DNA of 64,000 nt from Chryseobacterium sp. HSC-36S06 (GCF_024171485.1 NZ_JALJZX010000001.1:434001-498000), one strand, 5' to 3'. Shown: positions 18,726-28,079, counted from the stretch's first letter. The notes: generated from the letters alone by a model not told the origin. A program made the numbers and translations.

Positions 18726-21700
18726 ATGTTTCAGAAGACGATAATCAAGAAATACCTTAAAACACAGGACTCCCAAACGTTACAAGAAAAATGGATAGAA
18801 TTTCAGAACCATTTTCACAATACAATCATTCAGGACAATATCCGTAACTCAAAAGAAGAACAGTATCAGGAAGGTTTTCTTCGGGATCTGTTTGTGAATA
18901 TCTTCGGTTATATCCTGAATCCCACAGTTGGGTTCAACCTTACGACTGAACTCCGAAACATTAAGGATGCTAAAAAAGCAGATGGGGGAATTCTCATTGA
19001 AGAGCATGTAGTTGGGGTTATCGAACTGAAAGGAACCAATACAACCGACCTTGGGAAAGTAGAACAACAGGCATTTAATTACAAAAACAACCAAACGGGT
19101 TGCGTGTACGTTATCACCTCCAACTTTGAGAAGCTAAGGTTTTATATAGATGACTCGGTAACCTTCATAGAATTCAACTTATTCGACCTTAAACAGGACG
19201 ACTTCAATCTACTCTACCTGCTTCTATCTTACGAGAATATCAAAAACAATATTCCCAAGAAAATCAAAGACGAATCTCTTAGTCAGGAAGATACTATTAC
19301 TAAAAAGCTTTATAAAGATTACTCCCTTTTCAAGCGGGAACTTTTCCAAAATTTGGTGGAACTTAATCCTGAGTTCGACCAACTCGAACTATTTAAGAAA
19401 ACACAAAAGCTACTCGACCGATTACTGTTTCTCTTCTTTGGGGAAGACCGTGGTTTATTACCTCCCAACTCTGTAAGACAGATCCTTGAACAGTGGAATA
19501 AACTGAATGAACTTGATGAGTGCGTCCCGTTATACAACCGATATAAAAAATACTTCGGTTATCTAAACACAGGTTACAAGGGCAAGCACCACGACGTTTT
19601 CGCTTACAATGGTGGACTCTTTAAAGCGGATGAGATTTTAGATAATATTAAGATCGATGACCAATTGCTTTACAAACACTCCCTGAAACTTTCGGAATAT
19701 GATTTTGCAAGTGAGGTCGACGTAAATATATTGGGACATATCTTTGAGAATTCCCTGAATGAAATCGATGAGATAAAATCCCAATTAGAAGGGAAGGAAG
19801 TAGATAAATCGAAAACCAAAAGGAAAAAGGATGGTGTTTTCTATACTCCGAAGTACATCACTAAATATATCGTAGAAAATACGGTTGGGAAACTATGTGA
19901 AGAAAAGAAGACCGAATTTGGGATCATCGAAGAAGATTACTTCACCGACAAAAAACGTCAGCAAAAGACCAAAGAAAACCTTCTGAAAAAACTTGATGAT
20001 TACCGTGAATGGCTTTTACATATTACCATTGTAGATCCTGCGTGTGGAAGTGGCGCGTTTCTGAATGAAGCACTGAATTTCCTGATTGACGAACATCAGT
20101 ATATTGATGAGTTGGAATCCAAGCTCACAGGATCATCCATTTCCTTTAGTTACCAGTCGGAAAGTATATTGGAAAATAATTTGTTTGGCGTGGATCTGAA
20201 TGAAGAAAGTGTGGAGATCGCTAAGCTTTCCTTGTGGTTACGGACAGCAGAACCGAACCGTAAACTAAACAGTCTGAATGATAATATTAAGTGCGGTAAC
20301 TCGCTAATCGATGATCCCAACGTTGCGGCTGATAAAGCATTTATTTGGGAGAAAGAATTCCCTCAGGTTTTTGGGAGAGGTGGTTTTGATGTGGTAATCG
20401 GGAATCCCCCATATGTAAGGCAAGAACTATTTAAAGAGATAAAGCCATACTTGGAACTAAATTATGAGTGCTATAACAGCATTGCTGATCTATACACATA
20501 TTTTATCGAAAAAGGATTTAAAATACTGAATAGTAAAGGAATCTTTTCATTTATACTACCTAATAAATTTCTTAAAGCAAATTATGGGAAAGAAGTAAGA
20601 AAATTTATAAGCAACCAAAACAATCTTGAACTAATATATGATTTTGATGATTATCCCGTATTTGCCGACGCCACTACTTACCCCATTATATATTTGATCA
20701 ACAAAAATTGGACAAACGATTACTTTAAATTTTCTGCAATTAATAAAAGATCGGGTAAAATTGATCCAATTAAAACGCTTATTAATAATGAAATTGAAGT
20801 TGCATATTTGAGATTAGATGAGAACCAGTGGACATTCTCAGATAACAATAATTCAACATTACTTTTAAAAATCTGCGAAAATAGCAGATCTTTAAAGGAC
20901 GTTGTTGATGACAAAATCTTTCGAGGAGTTTCAACAGGTAAAAATGAAGTTTTTATTATTACTGAAGAAATTGCAAAAAACTTAATAAACGATCGCAACA
21001 AACATTTAATTAGAAAGGTTGTGACGGGAAAAGAAGTAAAAAGAAACTGTTTAACATTTGATAATCTGTATCTTCTGTTCATTTCTTGGGAGTATGATTT
21101 AGATTTCGACGATAACATTAAGAATTACCTTCTCGATAGGAAAAGTATTTTAGAAAGTAGACCCGAAGTTAAAGAAGGAAGGTTCAATTGGTGGTGCTTG
21201 AGCAGATATGGAAGTAAAAATGCTCAATACCTATTTAAACCCAAAATTATTTATCCCAGAATAAATAATCAATGTAATTTTTACTATGATTCGACGGGGG
21301 AGTATTCTTTATCGGATAATAACTTCTTTATATCCACCGAAGACAAGTACTTACTTCCGATCCTAAATTCCAAATTAATTTTTTACTACTTAAAATCGAT
21401 AGCCTCAACTTTACAAGGAGGGTATTTAGATTTTAGAAGACCGTCAATAGAAACGATTCCAATCAAATCTCCTAATGACCCTGAGCAACTTAGTAAAATG
21501 GCAGATTTAATGGAAGTTTTAAATAAACAACTGCAAGAACTACCTGACAAATTTCAAAGAACATTAGAAAGAGAATTTGACCTAGACAACCTTTCAAAAA
21601 AGTTACAGTTTTGGTATCTCCTATCGTATAAAGATTTCCTGAAAGAACTCGCCAAACAAAAAGTAACCCTTTCCCTTTCACAAAAATCTGAGTGGGAAGA

Positions 21701-21836
21701 TTACTTTGAATCGGAAAAGATAAAGGTATTGGAAGTAAGATCCCAAATAGATGCTACCGATAAAGAAATAGATAAAATGGTTTATGAACTGTATGGTTTG
21801 ACTGAGGAGGAGATTGCGATCGTAGAAAACAGCTAA
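18726..21836 (+). CDS. Type IIG restriction-modification enzyme (Eco57I-like), copy 1
   Basis: A single-chain enzyme of 1,036 residues expected to both methylate adenine and cut DNA. The N-terminal nuclease shows a PD-(D/E)xK pattern (KKADGG with D86, then IELKG with E100 and K102). The gamma-class N6 methyltransferase carries motif I DPACGSGAF (from 437) and motif IV NPPY (560-563). A TaqI/Eco57I-like specificity region occupies roughly residues 590-960, and a coiled C-terminal tail follows. I start at the ATG at 18726, which aligns with the paralogue at 30178; an upstream ATG at 18633 lies in the attachment arm. The two proteins match closely except in the specificity region. Confidence 0.88.
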   Translation: MFQKTIIKKYLKTQDSQTLQEKWIEFQNHFHNTIIQDNIRNSKEEQYQEGFLRDLFVNIFGYILNPTVGFNLTTELRNIKDAKKADGGILIEEHVVGVIELKGTNTTDLGKVEQQAFNYKNNQTGCVYVITSNFEKLRFYIDDSVTFIEFNLFDLKQDDFNLLYLLLSYENIKNNIPKKIKDESLSQEDTITKKLYKDYSLFKRELFQNLVELNPEFDQLELFKKTQKLLDRLLFLFFGEDRGLLPPNSVRQILEQWNKLNELDECVPLYNRYKKYFGYLNTGYKGKHHDVFAYNGGLFKADEILDNIKIDDQLLYKHSLKLSEYDFASEVDVNILGHIFENSLNEIDEIKSQLEGKEVDKSKTKRKKDGVFYTPKYITKYIVENTVGKLCEEKKTEFGIIEEDYFTDKKRQQKTKENLLKKLDDYREWLLHITIVDPACGSGAFLNEALNFLIDEHQYIDELESKLTGSSISFSYQSESILENNLFGVDLNEESVEIAKLSLWLRTAEPNRKLNSLNDNIKCGNSLIDDPNVAADKAFIWEKEFPQVFGRGGFDVVIGNPPYVRQELFKEIKPYLELNYECYNSIADLYTYFIEKGFKILNSKGIFSFILPNKFLKANYGKEVRKFISNQNNLELIYDFDDYPVFADATTYPIIYLINKNWTNDYFKFSAINKRSGKIDPIKTLINNEIEVAYLRLDENQWTFSDNNNSTLLLKICENSRSLKDVVDDKIFRGVSTGKNEVFIITEEIAKNLINDRNKHLIRKVVTGKEVKRNCLTFDNLYLLFISWEYDLDFDDNIKNYLLDRKSILESRPEVKEGRFNWWCLSRYGSKNAQYLFKPKIIYPRINNQCNFYYDSTGEYSLSDNNFFISTEDKYLLPILNSKLIFYYLKSIASTLQGGYLDFRRPSIETIPIKSPNDPEQLSKMADLMEVLNKQLQELPDKFQRTLEREFDLDNLSKKLQFWYLLSYKDFLKELAKQKVTLSLSQKSEWEDYFESEKIKVLEVRSQIDATDKEIDKMVYELYGLTEEEIAIVENS

Positions 21837-22340
21837 GATTTAAAGCCCTAAAAAAACTTCTGATTTGCCACAGATTCAAGGACTTTTCTAAAATTGCAAA
21901 TTTTTTTCCCCAGAAATTTTTATCTCACGTGAGGAAATATCCCCCTGTTAAGGTTTTTGCAGGGGGGGTATATTGAGTTGGGATTCGAGGAGTAAACGAG
22001 GGGAGACGGGAGGTATCATAGTACCATTAATAGTGTTAACTTAATTTATGGCAAAGGAATTTTGGCATTTTAATTAAGATTATTAGTGTGAAATTCCTTT
22101 ACTAATGGAGTTTTACATGGCCTTTCTTTTCCGGCCGTGCTCTTTGTTATGTTATTTGTTTGGCTCTAATTCTATGTGGGGTTATTTAAATCATAAAATT
22201 AAGGAACACATTAATCTCTTCAATTAGCTAATCTGACCAATCTTTGTAATCTCTTGTATGGCCCATTAACACTCGATTTTAGCTTGTGAGAGTGGCAAAA
22301 TTATTGTAAATTTAATTCACAAATTTAAAATACTACAGTA
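21837..22340. other. Non-coding stretch between type IIG gene and resolvase
   Basis: No supported gene. It holds a palindrome CTCACGTGAG (21924-21933), a hairpin with CCCCCTG / CAGGGGG arms (21941-21947 and 21960-21966), and a 10-bp inverted repeat AAAGGAATTT / AAATTCCTTT (22053-22062 and 22091-22100, 28-nt loop). The first hairpin may end the type IIG transcript but lacks a T run. The rest may be a recombination site region for the serine recombinase downstream; that is inference. Confidence 0.5.
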
Positions 22341-22982
22341 ATGAAGATAAAGTATAACCGAACTTCCACCATTTCTCAACAAGGATTAAGATTTGAAGCA
22401 GACAAAGACGAATACGATTTAATTTTATTCGATCAGATATCAGGAACAACACCATTCACCGAGAGACTTGCAGGAAAGAAATTATTGGATTTAGTTAGTA
22501 GTGGAGTGGTTAAGACTGTCGTTTTTGAGGAGATATCAAGAATTGCACGTAACACAATGGAAACCCTAAGGGTTTTAGAAATACTTGAATCTCATGGAGT
22601 AAATGTAATAATCAGGAACATGGGACTACAGTCAAGACCTGTTGATGGAAAATTGAATCCCATATATGGTATATGTGTGTCTTTGATAGGGTCTCTTGCT
22701 CAATTAGAGCTCGAACAACATAAAATCCGTATTGCGCAGGGGAGAGAGGTGGCGAGGATGAAAGGAATCGTGAAATTTGGGAGGCCTGTCGGTACAAATG
22801 AAAGTGAGAAAACCTTTCTGATGAAGGAGAAAAGTAAAAATATTTTAAAATATTTAAACAAGAAAAGAAGCATAAGAGAAATATCGAAAATTTTAGGAGT
22901 GTCCACTAAGACCGTTATGAAGGTAAAGACTTTGGTTGAAAAACATAAGAAAATTGCGGAAATGAGAGTTGGGTTACAATAG
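22341..22982 (+). CDS. Small serine recombinase (resolvase/invertase family)
   Basis: A 213-residue site-specific recombinase. The catalytic serine is S9 in YNRTS. The arginine-containing stretch FEEISRIARNTMETL and the long E helix (LAQLELEQHKIRIAQGREVARMKG) follow, and the C-terminus has a resolvase-type helix-turn-helix (RSIREISKILGVSTKTVMKV). It lacks the recombinase and zinc-ribbon domains of the large integrase in this element, so a role in resolving dimers or inverting a segment is more likely than chromosomal integration. A hairpin terminator follows the gene. Confidence 0.88.
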   Translation: MKIKYNRTSTISQQGLRFEADKDEYDLILFDQISGTTPFTERLAGKKLLDLVSSGVVKTVVFEEISRIARNTMETLRVLEILESHGVNVIIRNMGLQSRPVDGKLNPIYGICVSLIGSLAQLELEQHKIRIAQGREVARMKGIVKFGRPVGTNESEKTFLMKEKSKNILKYLNKKRSIREISKILGVSTKTVMKVKTLVEKHKKIAEMRVGLQ

Positions 22983-23014
22983 CTTTAATCAAAACCAGAA
23001 AAATCAATACCTTG

Positions 23015-23039
23015 AATCCCTTTGTTAAAGGGGTTTTTC
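23015..23039 (+). terminator. Intrinsic terminator of the small recombinase gene
   Basis: AATCCCTTT / AAAGGGGTT stem with a three-base loop and a following T run, about 35 bases after the stop. Confidence 0.75.
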
Positions 23040-23164
23040 GTTCTCTTTTTCTACTGGATCCGCACTTCGTAGTACGACAAAAAATGACTTTTCCTGATGA
23101 GAATTTAATAGCGTTTTTTGGTTTTTAGTACTCTATTTATTTATATTTTAAAAAAAAAAGAAAT

Positions 23165-25072
23165 ATGAATAAAATAAAAATTCCATCAAACATAGATGTT
23201 GAGAAGATAAACCAAAAAATAGATCAATGGTACGGCGATGCAAAAACCAAGACTGAAATTAAAAATCTTAAGGACTGCTCCCTTCTGCTTATCCATTTTC
23301 TTATTCCTAATGGAAGATACATAGAAGAAACCAAAGAGGATGGATATTTTAAAAAAATAAATAGCACCATCTTTAACGACCATTATGGTAAATGTTTTTC
23401 TGATGTAAAAGACATTCTTTATGATGATGAGTACCCTATAATTGAGACCGATGGGAAGAATTACACCGACAATAGATCCACTCGATATAAGTTAAGAGAT
23501 GAGTTCTTCTATAACGTAGACACCAAAATGGTTTCAGGGATTGGGAAGTATATAGAAAAATATAATAGTTACGTAACTGATAAAAAGAAAAAAAATAACA
23601 AATTTCGGTTCTTAAGTGAACGTTTATCTAAGAGAATAACATTAGATCCAGAAGTTTATAAGTACATATCCCAACTAAATGACGAATTTAAATCTACTAT
23701 TTCGACCCTCGATAGTCGTGCATATGATGCGGAAAAATTTAAGCAAACTCAGAAAATACTTAATCTAAAATTCGCAAGTGATATAAGAGATATTAAGGAG
23801 GGTAACTACAATGATGGAACATCAGACACCAACCATAGATTTAACTCAGTTTTTAGTGGTTTAAAACGTGAATTACGGTATTTCATAAGAATAGACGGTG
23901 AGACGGTCGATGAAATTGATGTAGGAGCGTCCCAACCCTATTTTTTGAACTGTACTTTAAATTCCGAATTTTATAATAGTAAAAAGGAAGGATCTCTGTT
24001 TTCACTATTTCCTGAATTCTATAAAGAGTTTACTACTACTAAAAATAAAATTAAAGTTGATGTACATAATTTTAATTATACATGGGGGAAGAGTAATATA
24101 ATAAATCAAACTCAACTTCAAATATTAAAAGCTAATAGTACAAATAATAAAAGTTGTTCTAAGGGAAGTAGTTCTAATAGTAGTTCTAATAGTATTAAAT
24201 CTAATAATATTTTAAATAATATTAATTCTAGGGGGAATAGTACTTATAATAATAGTAGTATTAAATCTAATAGTATTTTAAATAATATTAATTCTAGGGG
24301 GGATAATACTGATAATAATTTTAATAGTATTAAATCTAATATTATTTTAAATAATAGATATATTAATATTAATAAGATTAAATATTATATTAATAATAAT
24401 ATAAGAAGAATTACAGTCACAGGTGTGCCACCTGTTCCGTATATGTGTGGAAAAATTGAAGAAATGTCGGATATCAGGGAGTTTCGGAGCATACTGTATT
24501 CTTGTGATTTTTATGAATTTATATTGCAGGACGTTAAATTTATAATGGAGAAGACAAATTATCAGAAGAAAGAGACATTGGAAAGGAAATTAAGTAGGAT
24601 AGATAGAAAACGTGTTAAGGGTGGTATGATGTATTTTTTAAATGATAAGGATAATAGACATTATAACCCATTTGTTAAATCTATGAAAACTGCCTTCCCC
24701 AATATTAATACTATTGTAGAATTTTTTCAAAACTTAAATTTCAGCAATGCTGAATTAAATAAAAAATTTGAGAATCCGTACTCCTTACTTCTTCAAAGAT
24801 TAGAAGCGTATTATTTTTTGCAGCTTGGAGTGAAGAGTTTTTGTGATAAGTTTCCCAAGGAATCAGTTATAACAATTCACGATTCAGTTATAGTTAAAAA
24901 AAAATTCAGTGAGAAGTTAGAAGAATGCTTGCGCACCAGCATAGAAAAGGAAACGGGAATTCCTATGGGATTAAGTACCAAATCTAAGAACCCATTTCTC
25001 ACTATTAAAGATTTGGTAGGTGAATATTTAGAAGATTGCAGGATAGCCAAACAAAGTAAAGTTGCCCTATAA
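23165..25072 (+). CDS. Family-A-polymerase-like protein with winged-helix N-terminus, copy 1
   Basis: 635 residues; I know of no assigned function. Motifs fit the family A DNA polymerase/T7 RNA polymerase palm. A conserved HRFNS...LKRELR lead-in (from about 224) precedes motif A EIDVGASQPYF with D252. Motif B is R481-x3-K485-x3-M489, the spacing of the O helix. Motif C is IHDS with D573, as in T7-type RNA polymerases. Residues 65-118 look like a winged helix (SDVKDILYDDEYPIIETDGKNY, then RYKL). An Asn/Ser-rich insert of about 95 residues (318-415), built of tandem repeats and absent from the related protein at 38528, separates motifs A and B. It is probably an element replication or repair enzyme; activity is inference. 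Confidence 0.72.
   Translation: MNKIKIPSNIDVEKINQKIDQWYGDAKTKTEIKNLKDCSLLLIHFLIPNGRYIEETKEDGYFKKINSTIFNDHYGKCFSDVKDILYDDEYPIIETDGKNYTDNRSTRYKLRDEFFYNVDTKMVSGIGKYIEKYNSYVTDKKKKNNKFRFLSERLSKRITLDPEVYKYISQLNDEFKSTISTLDSRAYDAEKFKQTQKILNLKFASDIRDIKEGNYNDGTSDTNHRFNSVFSGLKRELRYFIRIDGETVDEIDVGASQPYFLNCTLNSEFYNSKKEGSLFSLFPEFYKEFTTTKNKIKVDVHNFNYTWGKSNIINQTQLQILKANSTNNKSCSKGSSSNSSSNSIKSNNILNNINSRGNSTYNNSSIKSNSILNNINSRGDNTDNNFNSIKSNIILNNRYININKIKYYINNNIRRITVTGVPPVPYMCGKIEEMSDIREFRSILYSCDFYEFILQDVKFIMEKTNYQKKETLERKLSRIDRKRVKGGMMYFLNDKDNRHYNPFVKSMKTAFPNINTIVEFFQNLNFSNAELNKKFENPYSLLLQRLEAYYFLQLGVKSFCDKFPKESVITIHDSVIVKKKFSEKLEECLRTSIEKETGIPMGLSTKSKNPFLTIKDLVGEYLEDCRIAKQSKVAL
24191..24396 (+). repeat. In-frame AT-rich tandem repeat inside polymerase-like gene
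   Basis: Three units beginning AGTATTAAATCTAATA start at 24191, 24257 and 24326, spaced 66 and 69 bp, so the reading frame is kept. Each encodes a variant of SIKSNxILNN and the first two add INSRG. The first two units include a TTCTAGGGGG block that stands out in otherwise nearly pure A/T. Confidence 0.85.
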
Positions 25073-25123
25073 CACTGTAGATTTATGACCTTCTAACTAT
25101 CCAGAAAGTTAAATTGAATAAAC

Positions 25124-25149
25124 AATTGGGGTATTTTGCACCCCAATTT
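25124..25149. terminator. Bidirectional terminator between convergent genes
   Basis: AATTGGGGT / ACCCCAATT, a 9-bp perfect stem with a 7-base loop, lies between the polymerase-like gene and the integrase stop codon. Only short T/A runs flank it. Confidence 0.65.
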
Positions 25150-27030
25150 TCATGTAAAATTTTCAACCATTTCCTCTATAAGAGCGTTCTTCATGTCAAT
25201 ATGAAATTGCTCATCGACGTCATACCAGACGGAATTCCATAATGTATTACTCAGTAGTTTAATGAATCCCCATTTTGCTCCTTCGCTATCTATCTTACTG
25301 ATTAGTTCTTTTGGTAACGAAGGGAAATTGTTCGTATATCGATCTTTCAAGGCAGCTTTATCCCACGTAACAATATTTGCACGGTCTAACTGAGGAGAAT
25401 CTCCAATTTCTTTATCCGCAAAAGGTATAATTTCATCGCCATAAAGTAATTTACCCGATTTAATAGTATAATAGTACTTCTTATTCTTCTTTCGAAGTGC
25501 AGATTTATCAACCAAAAGTTCAAAAACAAATTTGTGATTATTTATTAATTTGATTTCAGCTGTAACAACATAGTTATTAGCATTATGAGAATCAATCACG
25601 ATTCTATCATATACTTTAGAGAAATAATCTTGCAACACCGTTCGGTTTTCAGTAGAATCTAAAATTTCAGTTTTTGTGTTATTATTCAGTTCCTTTTTCT
25701 TAGCGGAGATTTCACGTTTAATTTCCTTTAGTCGTTTCTTTTTTTGGATCAGCTGTTTTTCGTTGTTATCTCTCTGCTTATAAAATTCACTTTTCTCCAA
25801 TGCCTCATCGAGATAAATGTCGAGTAACCGATCATGTCTTAATTCTATTTTTTTAATTTCATATTCCACCCCAGTAATTTCATTTTCGAGTATTTCAATA
25901 TTAGAAGAAAGGTCAGCACGAAGTTCACGTGAAAACTTTATGTAATTTACCACCCTTAAGATATGAAAAGAAAAATGATATAATATGCTCTCTATTTGTT
26001 TTATATTAACCCCCTTATTGGTGCAGTAATGTCCACCTATTCTTGTGGAGGAACATTTATATACCTTGTCTCCTTTAGTTTCAGGTTTGAACCTGCCTAC
26101 GTAATTACGTCCGCACCTACCGCATACAATTTTACCTTTTAGAAGATAAATGTATACACTGTTCCCTTTTGAATTACGTTCTCTTAATCGTTCCTGAATT
26201 GTAATAAATTTTTCTTCTTCAATAATGATTGGACAGTCTACAACTTCATCAAGGTATTTTCTTTTTCCAATGTAAGATGTATTTGTCAGAATTGAATAAA
26301 TCTGCCCATCAGTCCATTTTATATCTTTCCCTTTTCTACCAGTTTTTCTGTTTATTACTTTCTCAGGGAATGATCCCTTGGTCTTTGTTGGAATGTTATT
26401 TTTGTTTAAGATATTAGCAATTACCTTAACTCCATTGCCCTCCAAGTATAAATCAAAAATCCTTTGGACTACATTAGATTCTGTATCGTCAATGGTCATT
26501 TTTCCAAAATCATCTTTCCTGTATCCATATAGATGATATATACCACCTCCCATTTTACCGCTTCTTGCAGCTCTTAGTAAACCATATCTACTGCGTTCCT
26601 TAAATGTCTGAACCTCAAAATTATAAAACTCAACTAATAACCCAATAAGCATATGAGTAACCATATCCCTTTTGCCATTGGTTATTGTTTGAAGGTTGTT
26701 ATTTCTAATATGGATATTAACTCCTAATTCAGTCCATTCTTCCACCAAATTCTTGACATCTCGAGGGGTTCTTCCCAACCTACTTAGTTCCGTCACAAAA
26801 ACAGTACTGAAGTATTGGGGGTCATTTTTTATTCGGAAGGTGATTTCATTCAGTTTGGGCCTCTCACTTACCCTAAGATATCCCGATAGATTTTCCTCAA
26901 ATATTTCAATTTGTTCTTGCTTATAACCTTGTTTTAAAGCCAAATCTACTAAAACGCCAACTTGACCTTTGGTATCTTGTTTACCATCGTTAGTAGAAAC
27001 GCGAGAATAAATACATGCTTTTTGAGTCAT
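25150..27030 (-). CDS. Large serine integrase of the comM element
   Basis: A 626-residue large serine recombinase, the likely enzyme that inserted this element into comM. The N-terminal catalytic domain has S12 in YSRVSTNDG and the arginine motif TELSRLGRTPRDV. A recombinase domain (about 150-270) follows, then a zinc ribbon (CGRCG and CSSTRIGGHYC) and a long coiled coil (about 370-455), the standard order for phage-type serine integrases. Its start is 22 bases from the attachment arm, the usual position for such genes, and its promoter lies inside the arm. Confidence 0.92.
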   Translation of the reverse strand: MTQKACIYSRVSTNDGKQDTKGQVGVLVDLALKQGYKQEQIEIFEENLSGYLRVSERPKLNEITFRIKNDPQYFSTVFVTELSRLGRTPRDVKNLVEEWTELGVNIHIRNNNLQTITNGKRDMVTHMLIGLLVEFYNFEVQTFKERSRYGLLRAARSGKMGGGIYHLYGYRKDDFGKMTIDDTESNVVQRIFDLYLEGNGVKVIANILNKNNIPTKTKGSFPEKVINRKTGRKGKDIKWTDGQIYSILTNTSYIGKRKYLDEVVDCPIIIEEEKFITIQERLRERNSKGNSVYIYLLKGKIVCGRCGRNYVGRFKPETKGDKVYKCSSTRIGGHYCTNKGVNIKQIESILYHFSFHILRVVNYIKFSRELRADLSSNIEILENEITGVEYEIKKIELRHDRLLDIYLDEALEKSEFYKQRDNNEKQLIQKKKRLKEIKREISAKKKELNNNTKTEILDSTENRTVLQDYFSKVYDRIVIDSHNANNYVVTAEIKLINNHKFVFELLVDKSALRKKNKKYYYTIKSGKLLYGDEIIPFADKEIGDSPQLDRANIVTWDKAALKDRYTNNFPSLPKELISKIDSEGAKWGFIKLLSNTLWNSVWYDVDEQFHIDMKNALIEEMVENFT

Positions 27031-27042
27031 CTGAATTTTTTA

Positions 27043-27075
27043 CAAATATACACCCTCCAATCAAATAATAGCAAC
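27043..27075 (-). promoter_or_regulatory. Integrase promoter inside the attachment arm
   Basis: On the minus strand, TATATTTG (27043-27050) is a full -7 match and GTTG (27072-27075) sits 21 bp upstream as a -33-like box. Both belong to the element side of the junction, so the promoter stays intact in integrated and excised forms. Confidence 0.5.
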
Positions 27076-27080
27076 ATCTG
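27052..27080. other. Right attachment junction of comM element
   Basis: Element arm 27052-27076, then the TC dinucleotide at 27077-27078, then host comM sequence starting TGAAATTGTATG. The left junction shares TCTG. The dyad centre of the two joined arms falls on the TC. Confidence 0.85.
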
Positions 27081-27918
27081 AAATTGTATGATGCGGACTT
27101 CTGAAAGGTCTTACCGTCATTAAAGAAGTTTCCGTCCCAATTTTGCCGGCTACAGAATGTATTTTGGTTGTTTCTAAGGCTTCTTTCAGGGTTAAAGGCG
27201 GAAGAATGCTCGGAACTCGTTTTGCAAGCATGGTTTTGCCGCTTCCCGGCGGTCCGATGAGAATAATGTTGTGTCCTCCTGCCGCTGCGACTTCCATGGC
27301 GCGTTTGGCGGTTTCCTGACCTTTCACTTCAGAAAAATCGGTCGGGAAGAAGTTGATTTTATCCTGAAATTCTTTTCGAGTATCAATAGTAGTTCTTTCC
27401 AGCGGGATTCCCTCATTAAAAAAATCGATAACTTCTTTGATGTTTTCGATGCCGTAAACTTCCAGCTGATCTACAATAGCTGCTTCACGGATATTCTGTT
27501 TCGGGAGAATGATTCCTTTAAAGCCTTCTTCCCGCGCTTTTATTGCAATGGGTAACACTCCTTTGATGGGTAAAAGACCACCATCAAGAGAAAGTTCCCC
27601 CATAATGATGTAATTTCCTATTTCTTCGGCTTTGATCTGCTCTGAAGCGCAGAGAATTCCCAGGGCGATGCTGAGATCATATGCTGAGCCCTCTTTTCGT
27701 AAATCCGCCGGCGCCATATTGATGGTTATTTTTTTGCCGGGAATCTTAAACCCTACGTTCTTCAGGGCTGCTGAAATTCTGTAACTGCTTTCTTTGATTG
27801 CATTATCGGGAAGTCCCACAAGATGATAGCCTACGCCGGAAGTATCTACATTAACCTCGATCGTAATCGTTTGCGCAGAAACTCCGAAAATGGCGCTTCC
27901 GTAAATTTTTACTAGCAT
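27061..27918 (-). pseudogene. comM: comM (yifB), 5' half, truncated by the integrated element
   Basis: The N-terminal half of ComM/YifB: the ChlI-like domain ([38 protein letters not shown]) and the start of the AAA+ core with Walker A in [17 protein letters not shown]. The native frame runs to [10 protein letters not shown]. The last residues (II and a TGA stop) come from the element arm. Walker B and the sensor motifs are in the separated 3' half, so this fragment cannot be an active ATPase. The ATG at 27918 matches the family start. Confidence 0.93.
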
Positions 27919-28001
27919 ATCTGTGTTTTGAGATAAAATTAATAAAAATTAAAAGATGTTTTTGGGAAATTTTATACTGAAGCGGAACATTGGGATATTA
28001 A

Positions 28002-28058
28002 ACAAAAAAAACTCCTCAATTTCTTGAGGAGTTTGTGGGCCCTGAGGGATTCGAACCC
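28002..28058. repeat. Left direct repeat of tRNA-Val island (attachment site copy)
   Basis: 57 bp matching 41310-41365 with a single extra T. It contains the tRNA terminator hairpin (28012-28031) and the last 23 nt of tRNA-Val (28036-28058), including the T-arm. The match to the tRNA stops after TTCGAACCC, marking the element boundary. Confidence 0.9.
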
Positions 28059-28079
28059 GCTCTGGAATTTCCAATTTTA

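Larger units (their letters stand above)
18615..27078. mobile_element. 8.46-kb integrative element in comM
   Basis: The element lies between two junctions in comM that share the 4-mer TCTG (18615-18618 and 27077-27080). Its ends are 25-bp imperfect inverted arms (20/25 identical). Cargo: type IIG enzyme, small serine recombinase, polymerase-like protein and large serine integrase. No conjugation, capsid or transposase genes are seen. Joining the host flanks gives an uninterrupted comM codon series (TCA GAC GTG GCA TTG). Composition is more AT-rich than the flanks. Confidence 0.92.

Noticed and set aside
22341-22982. The small serine recombinase as the integrase of the comM element.
   Set aside because: It is mid-element and lacks the domains of integration enzymes. 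The large serine integrase lies right beside the attachment arm.
24191-24396. CRISPR-like repeat array.
   Set aside because: Repeats are in-frame within a coding sequence, nearly pure A/T, contiguous and without unique spacers; no cas genes are present.
17921-27918. The comM parts as two separate functional genes.
   Set aside because: Each lacks half of the AAA+ core and they join exactly in the conserved [14 protein letters not shown] stretch.
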